Origin: Prunella strophiata
Lineage: Eukaryota > Chordata > Aves > Passeriformes > Prunellidae
Reading direction: 5' to 3'
Assembly (NCBI GenBank): GCA_036583965.1
Contig: JAZBQD010000034.1
Coordinates: 806,001-870,000, forward strand
Length of the DNA: 64,000 bases
Every line of letters begins with the position of its first letter. Position 1 is the stretch's first letter. The notes under the pieces were generated by a model that saw only the letters and a program-made list of their open reading frames with translations, made no database searches and was not told the DNA's origin. Positions 11,423 to 24,249 of the stretch are shown here, piece after piece. The position numbers and the translations under genes are program-made.

Positions 11423-14400
11423 TTTTCAGAATACACTGGCAAATACATGGAGCAAGAGTTGTAGACTCCAAGGAAGTGCTGAATGCAGAGCAAAGGCTTT
11501 CACCTTGCTTTCTGCAGATCTCCAGGGCTGTGCTCTCATATCAGAATTGTGATTTCCATGCACAGGCTTAGTGTTTGTGCCCTTTCCTTGAAAAGAAGAA
11601 TGATAGTTCTTCCACATCCACTTAAAAATATTCAAACTGACAGAAAAGCAGTTTGCAGAGAGAAAACTGTGCAGTGAGATGAGATGAATAAACAGCACCA
11701 GAGGTATTCACAACCTCCACAGGTACAAAATACCTCATACAATCTGTCCATTGTCTTTAAAACTAAACTGGTATCTTATTGATTGATCCCAGATGGAAAA
11801 AGCCCACACTAGTCTACATCTGGTACAAGTCTGCTCAATCAAATATTGATGAGGAAGAGCTTTTCCTCTGACTGAGAGCACAATGAAAGTGTGATTATAA
11901 GCAAGGAAATGTGGTACATCCCAGAGAACACATGTTGGGTTTGTGATGGATTGTGTGTGACACTAATCCCCACACAGCCAGCAGAGCATGGACCACGCAC
12001 TGGAGCAGAGCAGGAAGGGAAACGAGGAGAACCTTTCTGCTGCACTGAAATCACAGGCTTTGCACATAATCTTGCAATTTGCTACCTTCTCAAATTCCCC
12101 CCACTCCCTTGCCAAGACAAATCAGGGAACATCCATGGAAACAGAGCCCTGCAGCAGAGACCTGGGAGTGTTCTCCCTAAATGGGAAATTCACTGAATCT
12201 CTGGGGGTTTTCTGTACGCTGGCTCTTGAGAGCTATAAAGTGGATTCTCTCCAAACTGGAGCTCATTGCTGCATGTCTGAGGTCTAATCCAGCTTCCCAG
12301 AAAGGTGCAGGCTGGGTGATTGCTCTGTATAAAGTCAAGGCAGAAATGCAGCTCAATGTCCTGTGTAAAAAAAGCTTCATCACACACAAAATACAAGTTT
12401 TGGGGAATGATTTCCAAAGCTGATTTTAATCCACTTTTTTCTGTTAGATTTTGGTATATTAAATTCTAATTGTCCCTGATTTATTATGACTCTCAAACAC
12501 TTCAGAACAGACCCTCAGCCCTCTGCCATTTCTGTCCAGGCTCTTGGAACACAGGATGTTGTTTTACAAAGAGAAATTTTACAAGCAGAATTTTACAAAG
12601 AGAGTTTTGCAAAGAGAAAAGGAGATAACACACTCCACTCAACACCAGGAGCTGCCATAGCCAGGAAAGCTCTAAGATGCACCTTCCTGACTCCTGTGGA
12701 TGAGTTTGGTGGCCCCAGCAGTGGGAGAAGCTCTGGTCCCCACCACCCATCCCAAATCTCTTGACACTACAAACAGCTCAAAGTGCCAGAGCAAACTGGT
12801 TCTGCTTTACAGGGAAAAGGGGAGGCCCCAGAGCCTCTCTCAGCTGGGGAAACTTGGATTTCCCCAAAGCCCCCCCTGCTGCAGAGGGACAGAGGGGAGA
12901 CCTCTGCACGGGAATATTTAGGAATGAAGCTCAGCCCAAAGCAAATCCTTTTGTGTCCCATTGCCTGGAATTCAGCTGCTCACCTGCCAGGGCTGAATCC
13001 CTCACTGGGCTTCAGGGCAAATACAGCAAAGTTTGTGTGGCTGTGGTTTTCAACTTGGCACAGAAACCTTCAGAAGTGCCACCCTGAGCATTCTCAGGAA
13101 GAACTGGATCCAAAGCCCCTGGAAAGACACAGGAATGCTGCCATCATCTGCCCCTGCTTTGGAGCAGACTGCTCCTTTCTAAGAACAGTGCAGGAGCTAA
13201 GCCTGGCTCAGACAGGGCTGGGAGCCCGTGCAGAAGAGCCTTGGCTCAGCAGGGGGAGATGAGCCCAGGGCAACCACAGCTCTGATGTTGCAGGAAAGCA
13301 GACAGTTTCCATTGAATTCTGATTTTCTTTTAAAAACTACAGAGCATTCCAGGGCACTGGTGAAGCACATCCATTTATATCTGAACTGAAGCACACTGGC
13401 TCTCTCCCACGTTTTTTTGGGTGGAAAGGGAAACTCAGTGGGTCATGGCAGGGTAATCTCTTTTTAATGTAGTCCTCTGTGCAAAATCCACATTGACCCA
13501 GACAAAGGACAGACAGATATTAATGATATTATCTTGCCCACATACAAAAATAAAACATATGTGATGTTATTAATCTGCTTTGATGACTTTCTCAATACTG
13601 AAACCTTGTGAGTTACCAGGTCTTGTTAAAAGAGACAAAAAGTCTTGCTGGAGCTAAAGTCAATTTCAAATCCTGGTGTAAGTGTTTTTTACCCAAGATA
13701 CACTTTGACTTTTCTTTGAGATCCCACAGTCCCTAATCAAGCTGAAGACCAGCTGGAGTTGTGGTTTACAAATGAAACTCTTCCATTCAGTTAATAAAGG
13801 ACACGCTAAGGCTGCCATGCAGTCACCAAGCTCATATATCCCAAATCCACATCACTTGACCACACAGGAATGTTTGTGCTGACTTCAGGTGGGTTTGATG
13901 GAACACAAGCAAGGACAATACTTCAGACAGCCCTGACCCTCAGTTTCCAGACCTAAAGAACAGCTTAATTTCAGTCCAGCTCACAGATAGCTACTGAAGC
14001 TTTTAATCTATTGCTCATCATGCCTTAGAAGTGTGTTCTAGAGATAAACCTGTCACTAGGAAGGTCTACAGAGGAGAACTTCACTTTTCCTGAGCCATGG
14101 CCAGCATTTTCCAAACATGTGGTATCCAAATGCCCGTTTGGAAAGAGCATTCCCTCTCCTGGGGCAGGCACACACATACACCTCATAAAAACAGATTTAC
14201 AAGTCAAAACAAGGCCTGGCTTGGAATGCAGATCCTTCCCTGTGGATGCTGCAGAGCACGAGGTGCTCCCCAGATGTGCCTGGTGCAATAAAATGCACCC
14301 TTGCAGGAACAAGGACCAGCTGATTCCGTGGAGCTTCCCACCTCTGTGTTCACTGTGGGGCACAACGTGGCTCCTCCCAAGGGTGATGGGGGCACTGCCT

Positions 14401-15914
14401 GCTGGGAACTCTTTATTCCCCCTAATTCCACCTCCCAAGGCAATCCTGGGCTCTGCAGACCCAGCTCCCAGGGATGAAAACACTTCTCACACACCCCAAA
14501 TTGGCACTGAATACAAAGAAAGTGGGAACTTTGTATGGGACCCATTTGTAAACTCCCCATTAAATTAACTGAAGGGACAGAATTGTCCCTCGTTTGGGCA
14601 CACTCAGAGCTGGCAAATCTATTCTTTGGGAAATAGGAACTATTCTTCATTCCCTCTGCATCATGTTTGAAATTAATTGTACTTAGTGTTCACAAAATGA
14701 AGGAAACCCCTTTTAGAAATGCTTTTCTCCAGCTGCCATGGTGCAATTTGTATTTTGGGGAGTATTCTTTTCAGTCTGTGGCTCTCTCCTCAAGGCTTAA
14801 CTTCAGCTAGAAAATGTTCACAAGTCGTGACTGCTCCAGTCACTGCTTTGACCTCTGACTAACACCCTGCTCCTTGCTCTGGAAAATAATGAATTGCAGG
14901 GAACCTTTTTCTAAACACAGATCCTCAGAAGGAGAGCAGCCACCCCTGAAACACGAGCACTAACCAAACATGCTGGCGTAAATTACCTCAGTGGGCAAGC
15001 GAGGAAGAGACAAGAGTTGTCAAAACAGAAAGTGAGTTGTAGTAGATTTACTAAGTTTTTCTGCTGTTTAACTAACTCTGCCCTTAGCGTAGAGGGGGAT
15101 ATTTTTGGAAAGTCTTATAAAATCCATTCAGCTGTTTGAGGTAGATGAATGTGGAAAAAAAACCTCACAGCTGTCAACTTTATTTTTCAGATATTTTTCG
15201 TTTTTCTTTTTTGGTGCTTGGCTAATTCAAAAATGGCTTTGATTTAAAACTCCAAACTTGGCAAAGGCAAAATGGTAGCCTTGACTGAAAAACAAGAGCA
15301 GTGCTTGAAGTTCTGAAATAACCAACTTATGGATGTTTAAAGCTGACTCCTGAGCCTGAAAGGACAATGCTCTGAACCTGGGCAGGTGAAAAGGCAGCCT
15401 TGGAAAAGCTGTATTAGAATATGGAGGTGTGAACTTGGAGTGTTCAAAGCAATCCCAGCTATGAAATACAGCAAGGGACCATTTAAAAAATAATGTACTG
15501 AAATTGGTACTATGGTAAGTCCCACAACGAAATATCAGGTAAGTATAGCATCTCCTCAAAACACCACACTTAATTTTCTTCATCTTTTTACCTGCACTGA
15601 AAAACAGCCTTAGGTGTGACTGAAAATAAAGTTAATAAACTGACCACTGCTGAGAATACATTTTTCCTGGCAGGATGAAGCAATTCCTGGACACCAGTGG
15701 CTGCACTGGCTGCTCATTATCAGCTTTCATTTGATTATTTCCAGCTTAAATGGGTCTGTGTGTTGATACTATAATGGGATTGTATGTTGAACAGAAAGTT
15801 AACATCACAGGCATTTTTCTAATTCTCTAAATAATAATTTGCTCAAAATGTACAACCTTTGGTCAGGTACAACTGATGAACTCCATTGTTAACAATTGTC
15901 CCTCTGTACTTAAC
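11423..15914. other. Intergenic sequence, no gene recognised
   Basis: Unique sequence. Open frames reach about 159 codons (12783-13262 plus, 14025-14483 minus) but overlap others on the opposite strand and show no recognisable domain. No RNA gene or repeat family was identified. Confidence 0.5.
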
Positions 15915-16425
15915 ACCAGAGGCCACACCTCGAGGGCTGTGCCCAGTTCTGGGCCCTCATGGCCAGAGGGGCTGGAGCTGTCCAGAGAAGGGAACAGAGC
16001 TGGGGAGGGGCTGGAGCCCCAGGAGAGGCTGAGGGAGCTGGGAAGGGGCTCAGCCTGGAGCAAAGGAGGCTCAGGGGGGACCTTGTGGCTCTGCACAGCT
16101 CCTGCCAGGAGGGGACAGCCGGGGGGTTTGGGCTCTGCTCCCAGGGAACAGGGACAGGAGGAGAGGGAACAGCCTCAGGCTGGGCCAGGGCAGGCTCAGG
16201 GTGGACAGCAGCAGGAATTTCCCCATGGAAAGGGTGCTCAGGGATTGGGAGGGGCTGCCCAGGGAGGTTTGGAGTGCCCATCCCTGGAGGTGTCCCAGGA
16301 AAGGCTGGAGGTGGCACTGAGTGCTCTGGGCTGGGGACAAGGTGGGCATGGGGCATGGCTTGGACTCCATGGGCTGGGAGGGATTTTCCAGCCTCAGTGA
16401 CCCTGGGGTTCTGTGAACTCCATAG
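15915..16425 (+). mobile_element. CR1 LINE 3' fragment, about 500 bp
   Basis: Contains the ordered landmarks of a CR1 3' region on the plus strand: GGCTGAGGGAGCTGGG, AAAGGAGGCTCAGGGGGGAC, GGGCTGCCCAGGGAGG, TGGAGGTGTCCCAGGAAAGG, then a degraded tail near GGGGTTCTGTGAACTC. It is GC-rich and open in several frames, which explains the overlapping 148-174 codon frames here; none encodes CR1 ORF2. Confidence 0.85.
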
Positions 16426-17798
16426 CTCAGATGATGAACTCTGACATCTCAGTGCCTTTTTCCTGAGAAAATCCAGTTAATTCATGAACTCACATGAGGG
16501 GATGGAGAGTGGGTGTGGGGAGAGGAGTAGACCAAAGCAAAAAATAAATTAAATTAAACCCAGGGCTTTCAGTAGCCTCCATTCAGTAGCCAAGAATTAG
16601 CAAGGAAAACACCATTTCCCATTTTCTAATTGATGCTTATGCCAAAAGGCCTCAGGTATGTACAATCCCAAACAAAAGTCTTGGGGGAATTTCAGCCTCA
16701 GGAAACAAACTCTCCTGGGCAAAATGTGATTTCCTGGAGTCAGTAGTTCTATTGCAGAATACTGGATGTTAACTTTGTTAGGAAGAAAACATTTTTCAAA
16801 TGAAAAATGACTTGTTAAACCACTTTTATGCCACTTTTTCAGTAACACATTAAAGTAAACAAACCTAAGATGTTAAATAAAATAAAAACCCACTACACCT
16901 GCAGAGTTTTACCAGCTCACATTACAAAGTGCTCTCTGAAGTGGTTGGGGAGCTATTTCCATTACAAACAGCAAGTGTGCCTGAAAGTAATTCAAAGAGT
17001 CAAATTAGGCAGATTACATCATAGTGTATTTCCCTGCAGCAGAAGGACTTTTGAAACACCTGCCTGACATATTTCAACCTCTGCAGAGAAATATGACATG
17101 GACGGGTTTCAGGAACAGCTACAGCCTGCACAGGGAGGCTATTTGATGTTTGGTTTCACAAAACAATCCTTAATTAACAAGCCCATTCTGTTTGCAATTT
17201 GTAATTTTGTTTTTAAACACAAACCAACAATAACAAGCAGTGACAAGAGGCCAAAAGCTGCACCAGCTGAGTTTACAGTAAGGTTTGAACACTTCATGTT
17301 AAACACTGAACTATTCCTATCAGTCCCTGCGTTTTGTTGCCTGGGATACATTTTAGTTAATTAAATATCTCACCACACACTCAAGTGACAAGATTGAGAA
17401 AGCAGAGAGACCAAGAGGTCCAGTTTAGCACTGGAGAGAAGAGCTGAGGGCACATAAATGGATCCACTGTTGGAGCTGACCCGCCCCAGATGTGTCGTGT
17501 CACAGGGTACTTGGCATCTGAAAATTCCAGAGACTGCTGCAATTGCCTTTTCACTTTGCTTCAGTTCTTGGAAAAATGCTGGAACAAATCATTACACAAA
17601 CATTTGAAGCCAGAGGCAGAGATGACTGATGGCCAACAGGCGTTTCTCAAGAGCAAATCATGTCAAGGAGTTCAGCTCCCTCACCACAGACAGGCAGGGG
17701 ACAGACACTGGGGAAGAGCAGCACGTGGAGTCCATGCCTTAAATTCTCAAGAGCAGTGGACACACCACAAGGACAGGCTTGGGAGGTGCCCACTGATT
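16426..17798. other. Intergenic sequence, no gene recognised
   Basis: AT-rich unique sequence with only short open frames. Nothing recognised. Confidence 0.5.
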
Positions 17799-17935
17799 AG
17801 AGAATTATGGAATATCCTGAATTGGAAGGGACCCACAGGATTATCAAGCCCAACTCCTGGCCCTGCACAGCCACCCCAACAGTCCCACCCCAAGCATGGT
17901 CCAAATGCCCCTTGAATTCTGGAACCCCTGGAGCT
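17799..17935 (-). mobile_element. CR1 LINE 3' fragment, diverged
   Basis: Plus-strand reading has the reverse complement of a CR1 3' end: AATATCCTGAATTGGAAGGG, ACCCACAGGATTATCAAGCC, CAACTCCTGGCCCTGCACAG. It is a different CR1 subfamily from the 8.9-kb copy, judged by the consensus I know (CCTGAGTTGGAAGGGACCCA class). The distal boundary is vague. Confidence 0.75.
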
Positions 17936-18831
17936 TTAACCTCCTGCAATAATATTTTGATGCTGCCTTTCAGGGTATTTCTTCCTCTTGGTGTACATGC
18001 AAAGGCTGATCTGCACTGGGCTGGACTGCAGTGCAGGGATTTCCATCCAAAAAGGGGAACCAAACCCTCAACCAGATGGGAAACACCCATTTGCTCTGGA
18101 GGCTGGTCCTGCCCCAGCCAGGCTGTAATGGATGGAACAGCATCAGTGGCAGCTCAGGGCAGGGGATGGCTGGAGCAGGGACCTCCTGCTTGGTTTGAGA
18201 AGGGCAAGGTGAATTTTGGGGGTTGGGAACTCCATGACACGAGTGAGCTGCTGTTGGGGTGTGGATGGAAGGATGGGAGCAGCAGTTTCAACGAGGAGCA
18301 CGTCCAGGTGAGCAGGGGAGCACAGACATTTCCTGTCATTTGGTGTTAGAGGTCTGCTGGGAGTGAAGGACACGAACCTCCAGCTGAAAATTATTTCCTA
18401 CATTTCTCTTACAAGATGATTTTCCTTCACTTTTTCTCCCCCAACAAATGAGTGATGTGAAGCATTTTATGCTACTCTCCAAGCGATGTATTTTACCATA
18501 TCCAAAAAAAACCTTCTCACTTGCAAAAGGAGTTGAGGTGCAGTGAGTGAAGGGATGGAACTGGTTGGGTATTCCACTGGATGGAGAGCAGGAGGTGCAG
18601 GAGGGATCCCTCAGCTGTGACCAACACGGTGCCCAACAGGTACCCAAAAAAGGACTTTTCCAGGGCTCCTGGCCCCGAGCGATCCCGGAGCTCTGGGGCA
18701 GAACAAAGCCCAGGAACAGCCCCTGAGCAGAGCGAGCTCAGGGAAATGCCACACCCAGCCAGCTCGGGGAGAAGGAATGCCCCGTGCTCTGGGAGCAGGG
18801 CGGGGCATTCCCAGAGCAACTGGAGCGAACA
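17936..18831. other. Intergenic sequence flanking the 13-bp minisatellite
   Basis: No gene recognised. The last 250 bp before the array (about 18580-18830) are GC-rich and hold CpGs (CCCCGAGCGATCCCGGAGC), unlike the AT-rich 18360-18540 stretch. Confidence 0.45.
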
Positions 18832-20000
18832 GCATCCCCTGGGAGCATCCCCTGGGAGCATCCCCTGGCAGCATCCCCTGGGAGCATCCCCTGGGAACAT
18901 CCCCTGGCAGCATCCCCTGGGAGCATCCCCGGGACCATTCCCTGGGAACATCCCCTGGGACCATCCCCTGGGAACATCCCCTGGGAACATCCCCTGGGAG
19001 CATCCCCTGGGAACATCCCCTGGGAGCATCCCCTGGGAGCATCCCCTGGGACCATCCCCTGGGAACATCCCCTGGGACCATCCCCTGGGAGCATCCCCTG
19101 GGAACATCCCCTGGCAGCATCCCCTGGGAACATCCCCTGGGAACATCCCCTGGGACCATCCCCTGGGACCATCCCCTGGGAACATCCCCTGGGAGCATCC
19201 CCTGGGAGCATCCCCTGGGACCATCCCCTGGGAGCATCCCCTGGCAGCATCCCCTGGGACATCCCCTGGCAGCATCCCCTGGGAGCATCCCCTGGCAGCA
19301 TCCCCTGGGAGCATCCCCTGGCAGCATCCCCTGGGAGCATCCCCTGGCAGCATCCCCTGGGAACATCCCCTGGCAGCATCCCCTGGGAACATCCCCTGGG
19401 AGCATCCCCTGGGAACATCCCCTGGCAGCATCCCCTGGGAGCATCCCCTGGGAGCATCCCCTGGGAGCATCCCCTGGGAACATCCCCTGGGAGCATCCCC
19501 TGGGAACATCCCCTGGGAGCATCCCCTGGGAGCATCCCCTGGGACATCCCCTGGCAGCATCCCCTGGGAGCATCCCCTGGAGCATCCCCTGGGAGCATCC
19601 CCTGGGAACATCCCCTGGGAGCATCCCCTGGGAACATCCCCTGGGAGCATCCCCTGGCAGCATCCCCTGGGAACATCCCCTGGGAACATCCCCTGGGAAC
19701 ATCCCCTGGGAGCATCCCCTGGCAGCATCCCCTGGGAACATCCCCTGGCAGCATCCCCTGGGAACATCCCCTGGGAACATCCCCTGGGAGCATCCCCTGG
19801 GAACATCCCCTGGGAGCATCCCCTGGGAACATCCCCTGGGAGCATCCCCTGGGAACATCCCCTGGCAGCATCCCCTGGGAGCATCCCCTGGCAGCATCCC
19901 CTGGGAACATCCCCTGGCAGCATCCCCTGGGACCATCCCCTGGCAGCATCCCCTGGGAACATCCCCTGGGAACATCCCCTGGGAGCATCCCCTGGCAGCA
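18832..20000. repeat. 13-bp minisatellite, about 90 copies
   Basis: Tandem array with unit CATCCCCTGGGAG. Most variation is at the last few bases (GGGAG, GGGAA, GGCAG, GGGAC), giving four common variants interleaved irregularly. A few units are 12 bp (near 19256, 19545 and 19579), and one differs at CATCCCCGGGAC near 18925. Because 39 bp is a whole number of codons and no unit frame contains a stop, all six frames stay open, producing 431-481 codon frames on both strands. These are artefacts of the repeat, not genes. Confidence 0.97.
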
Positions 20001-20215
20001 GCTCTTGCCAATAGAACAGAAAAATGGATCAAACTGGCACAATTTTTTTTTTTTTCAAATAATTTCCTGGGCAGTTTGACTAAAAATCCCTGGCAATAAC
20101 AACGTTAAGGCAACTAGTGATATAATTTTCACACCTGTCTGATTCCTCTTCAAAAAACACAATCCATCTTAATTACTTCTTGAACACTTCAACATGAAAG
20201 TTTCTTTTTTCCATT

Positions 20216-20239
20216 AAAAAAAAAAAAAAAAAAAAAAAA
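20216..20239. repeat. Poly(dA) tract
   Basis: 24 uninterrupted A on the plus strand. I looked upstream for a processed pseudogene that would explain it and found none with certainty. Confidence 0.9.
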
Positions 20240-21768
20240 TCAATCCAGTGAGTGAAGTCAACGATGCAAGAAAAATAAAGGTGACCTTGAGGGCAGCACT
20301 AAAATAAATGTCCTTAGCTCAATCAGCTGGTTGTTGGTGGCCCAGAGGCACAGGTCACTCTGAGAGCTCCTGAGCACCTCCCCAGCAGCATCAGAAGGTC
20401 TCTGCTGAGCAGGACAGAGCCACCCACACCTGCACAAGCCCTTGCCCACCCCCAGTGACCCCCAGCTCTCCTCAGCCCAAGCACAGGGTCTGGGAGGGGG
20501 ATGCTGCTAAGCCAGCCCTGAGCCAGGCTTTGCCTTTCCAAGGCTCAGCCTCCTCAGCCTTTGGTCCTTCCCTGAACTGCTGCAAAACTCCTCTTGGTAA
20601 TCCTGGCTGCTGGGGGTGGTCTTGTTTCTCTTAGGGAATAGCAAGTCAAATGTTGGCTGGTGGAAATCATCAGAGATCCAGCTAAAATCAGGTCTCTGGT
20701 TGGTTTCTGTATCTGCAGACACACAGGGCAATGCCAAGGACAATGCCCCTTCAAACAGGCAGAAAACGTCACTACTGCTGAACTAGAACTGGGGGATAGG
20801 AGGGTGCATTCCAACAAATCAACTCAAAAATGGCCTGTAAACCTTAAATCAGCCTGGCAGCCAGGGAGGAAGAGAGTATCCACCACACTTCATGTCTAGG
20901 AACTGAACTCAAAGTTAAATTAAGAGAGCAATCTGAAAACTAATCCATAGTCCAGTCCCTAAGGAAAGATGGGCCCGTTGAAGTCAGGCCTCAAGCAATT
21001 TGCCTGGGGATAAGCAATAAATCAATGTAATTAGATTGTTTCCAAGCTAATTAAATTATTTACAGTTTTCATGTTGAGTTCAAAGTTGCCTGGCTATCCA
21101 AATATACCCAGGTAGGCATTATTTTATAAACTTTCCCTTTCTGAAGGAAACATAAATATACATATATAAAAACATCAAGGTTACAGCCCCAGCACTCAGA
21201 GTTTAGGAAATGCCAGAATTAAGTTTGCATGGGCAAAAGAAAATATTTTTCTCTTAATTTCATTCCCAGAAATGGTGAAACCATTTTTTTGTTGAAGCTT
21301 TCCAAACAATTCATCTGAGGCAGACATTCAGCATGGAAAGTTTCAGCCCAAACAGTTAAAATCTGGCACAGATTTATGCCACTGAAAACTGGGACTTATA
21401 ATGGGAAATGTGAGGCAAGCTTAATCACAGGCAGCACTACCAACAACATTTATAATGTATTTAAGACTAAAATTTCATACTGGCTTTGCTCTTTCTGTTT
21501 TTCTAGGAATATTGTACATAAGTATTTGAACCTTCTTATATACTTTTAAATTTCAGACTGTTTGTAAGTCTGGGGTCTGCAACAAAACTCCAGCACAGTT
21601 CTTTGCATCAGCCCTCAGAAATAGGAGGCATTGCTTAGAAAAAGAGATCTCACTTGTCTGATATTAAGTAGGAGAAGCCTTATGTTTTCAAAAGATCCCA
21701 GTACCCACACAAGGTTTCAGTGGGCATTTTTTAGTTCACATGTTTCAATCAGCTCTAGAGTTGGGATG

Positions 21769-21893
21769 GGTTGTTTTGTTTTGTTTTGTTTGTTGTTTTG
21801 TGGTTTTTTTGTGTGGTTGATTGGTTGGGGTTGTTTGGTTTGGTTTGGTTTGGTTTGGTTTGGTTTGGTTTGGTTTGGTTTGGTTTTTTTTTT
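21769..21893. repeat. G/T simple repeat: TTTGT then (GGTTT)n
   Basis: TTTTG-type repeats at about 21770-21800 pass into about ten perfect GGTTT units at 21834-21886, then a T run. One strand is pure G/T. The ORFs crossing it are repeat-driven (Trp-Phe-Gly-Leu-Val on plus, Lys-Pro-Asn-Gln-Thr on minus). Confidence 0.95.
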
Positions 21894-22034
21894 CCCTGAG
21901 GAGTTGGTCTCCAGATAAAAGCAAATTATTAATACAGAATTCTCAGCTGATCTGCTCAATAATTAATACTCAGAATTTCAAAAGGAAAGGAACTAATTTC
22001 AAAACAGACAGCTGGGCATCCTGATGTCTCAGGA

Positions 22035-22247
22035 TTTGGCATCACATGGAGAGAGATTTTTTACAAGGGCCTGGAGTGACAGGACACAGGGAATGGCTTC
22101 AAACCAAGGGAGAGTTGGGCAAATGGGATATTGGGAAGGAATTGCTCCCTGGGAGGGTGGGCAGGCCCTGGCACAGGGTGCCCAGAGCAGCTGTGGCTGC
22201 CCCTGGATCCCTGGCAGTGTTCAAGGCCAGGGTTGGACAGGGAAGAA
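22035..22247 (+). mobile_element. CR1 fragment, 3' tail missing
   Basis: Plus-strand CR1 landmarks: CATGGAGAGAGATTTTTTAC, GGACACAGGGAATGGCTTC, CTCCCTGGGAGGGTGGGCAG, GCACAGGGTGCCCAGAGCAG, GATCCCTGGCAGTGTTCAAG. It stops after AGGGTTGGACAGGGAAG without the terminal ATTCTRTGATTCT repeat. Confidence 0.85.
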
Positions 22248-24249
22248 ATCTGGTTTATTAACTTCCTAAAAGCACAAAAATAAATCTTCTATAAATGACT
22301 GACAAGTGATGTTTTGTTCTCCCAGCAATCCAAATGCCTTTACCAAGTGGCTGATTGAGCTTTTGGCCTAAGCTCATTGAAGCATCCTGAGGTGCAGGAG
22401 ATCTGCTCCCAGTTCTTTACTGATTACAAATTTTAGTTTATTCATTTCTCTCTTCCAGGCCTCCGCTTCCTGTGTTTCAAATGCCATCACCCTGTTCTCC
22501 TGCTCTTTTCAGAGAGCCAGGAGGCTCCTCCAGGCAGGCATTGTCTCATTCTGCACATTGTCTTCTGCCACCTGCACAACGGCAGCAAATCCCAGGGGGA
22601 TTTCAAGGTACTTCTGCTGCAGAAATAAACTCCACTTCTCTGTGTTCTCAGCTGATTAAATGCTTTCTTTTCACCAAAATTTAAGCCCTATTCATTTTAA
22701 TTAAGCACTTCTACTTTATTTGGTGCTTCTTCAGTTTGCCTCTCTGGAAGCAACCCGTCCAAATTTATATGAAATACTCTACCCAGCTGAGCACACAGTG
22801 ACTCCTTTATTCCCCTCAGCAGAGCACAGTGACATAAAGGAATCCTGTGAGGAAAGGCATCCACGGCAGGAAAAATAAAGGTTCTTGTAAAGCACTTCTC
22901 CAACTTTCCTAAAGACTTCACATTTGTGATTTCTAACTCGGGGAGGTTTGTTCCACAGCGAGGAGCCCGCGGTGACACAACGTCTCTGTGGTATTTGCAC
23001 ACAATTTCCTCCATCCATCACCACTGCTGGGGGTGATGGCACAAAGCTGCTCACAGCTGCCCATTGTGGAGCAGGGAGGGTGCCCTCTGCACATAAGCAC
23101 CTCGGGGATTTGTTCAGATCTGCTGCTGAGGCTGAGCTTTGTGCTTTGCAGCATCCTTCCTATTTTCATCCCTGTGGAAGAGCTTTGTTTACAGCAGCAA
23201 AGTCCACCTGGTGTCTGCCCAAACCAGAGAGAGCCCCCGTGATCAGGAGCATCTCATGCAGCTCACTGCAGGCATGAAAATTGCCCCAGAGTTGTAGCTG
23301 ACAGTGGGGGCTCAGTTCCAGCAGGAGAAGGAGCACGTGCTGTGCTTCAGAGGGGAGAAAACCCTCCAGTCGTATGAAAATTACAGAAAACATCCACATT
23401 TCTTTGGGTTATTTGTACCACCATGGCCTGATATTACAGAGGTGCAATTCCTCCCAGGAAAGCTGGGCTGGCAGAGCCACTCTGATATCCTGGCAAGAGC
23501 TGCAGCCAAGGTGTCTCTAACTCAGAGTATTTAATTTAATTTCATATCATTTCATTTCATTTACTTCACTTCAATCTAACACCAAGATATTAGACACATT
23601 CCTACTACCCTTCCAGCTTTTTATACATAAGATAGACACATATGGATCTTTCCTCAGTTGATGGATGTATCTATTACCCTCCCTCCTAAAAATCTGTGCT
23701 AATCCTATTTTTACTGCAGAACCCCAGCACGTTTTTTTTCCTCAAAGCACTGCTCTGAAAATTCAAATAGTGGTCATTTCTCCCTGCCTGTATTCCAGGG
23801 AAGGTTTCTGAAGGAATGAGACTTGACCCAGCTTTAGACAAACCAGAGCTGTAGCACCCAATTTAGTCAAAATGTCTAGAGGGGTCTTACAATATTTAAT
23901 TGGAATGAAGAATTTTTACAGTATTATCCTTGATATCTGGTGTACAAATACACACAGATTTCTTTAGAATTTTCTTGTACATGGTGGGGTAACAATGTCT
24001 TAAATCAGACCTCCTTCTGTGTAGTGCTTCAGCAACAACAGGATTTTCTTACAGCCACAGTTCAATATAAGATTCAACATCCCTGAACAGGAAAGGCTCT
24101 GCAGAAAACTTTACTGTGATCCTGAACTACCAAAAATACACCAGCATGGCATCGAGAGTAAGCCAGACATATCTCTGTATGATCAAGTCATAGAAGAAAA
24201 TGCCAAAGCTGCATTTTTCCCTCAGGAGCACCAAGGCTGTGTGCCAGCA
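22248..24249. other. Intergenic sequence, no gene recognised
   Basis: Unique sequence; open frames up to 109 codons overlap on both strands near 22.7-23.4 kb without family resemblance. A short ATTTC-type repeat lies at 23531-23571. Confidence 0.5.

Larger units (their letters stand above)
20001..22034. other. Intergenic sequence, no gene recognised
   Basis: AT-rich unique DNA after the minisatellite. Holds a T run at 20042-20055, an A run at 20216-20239 and the GGTTT array at 21834-21886. The stretch at 20970-21090 has clustered TAAT/ATTA motifs and is discussed as a possible enhancer-like element. No coding signal. Confidence 0.5.

Noticed and set aside
15910..16444. Endogenous retrovirus or LTR
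   Set aside because: The landmarks and their order match the CR1 3' region; no LTR ends, primer-binding site or retroviral genes were seen anywhere in the window.
18517..20099. Six overlapping open frames of 431-481 codons on both strands
   Set aside because: All run through the 13-bp minisatellite, whose unit has no stop in any frame; the predicted peptides are pure repeat and exist equally on both strands.
20000..20260. Processed pseudogene suggested by the poly(A) run
   Set aside because: No coding remnant, target-site duplication or poly(A) signal placement that I could support.
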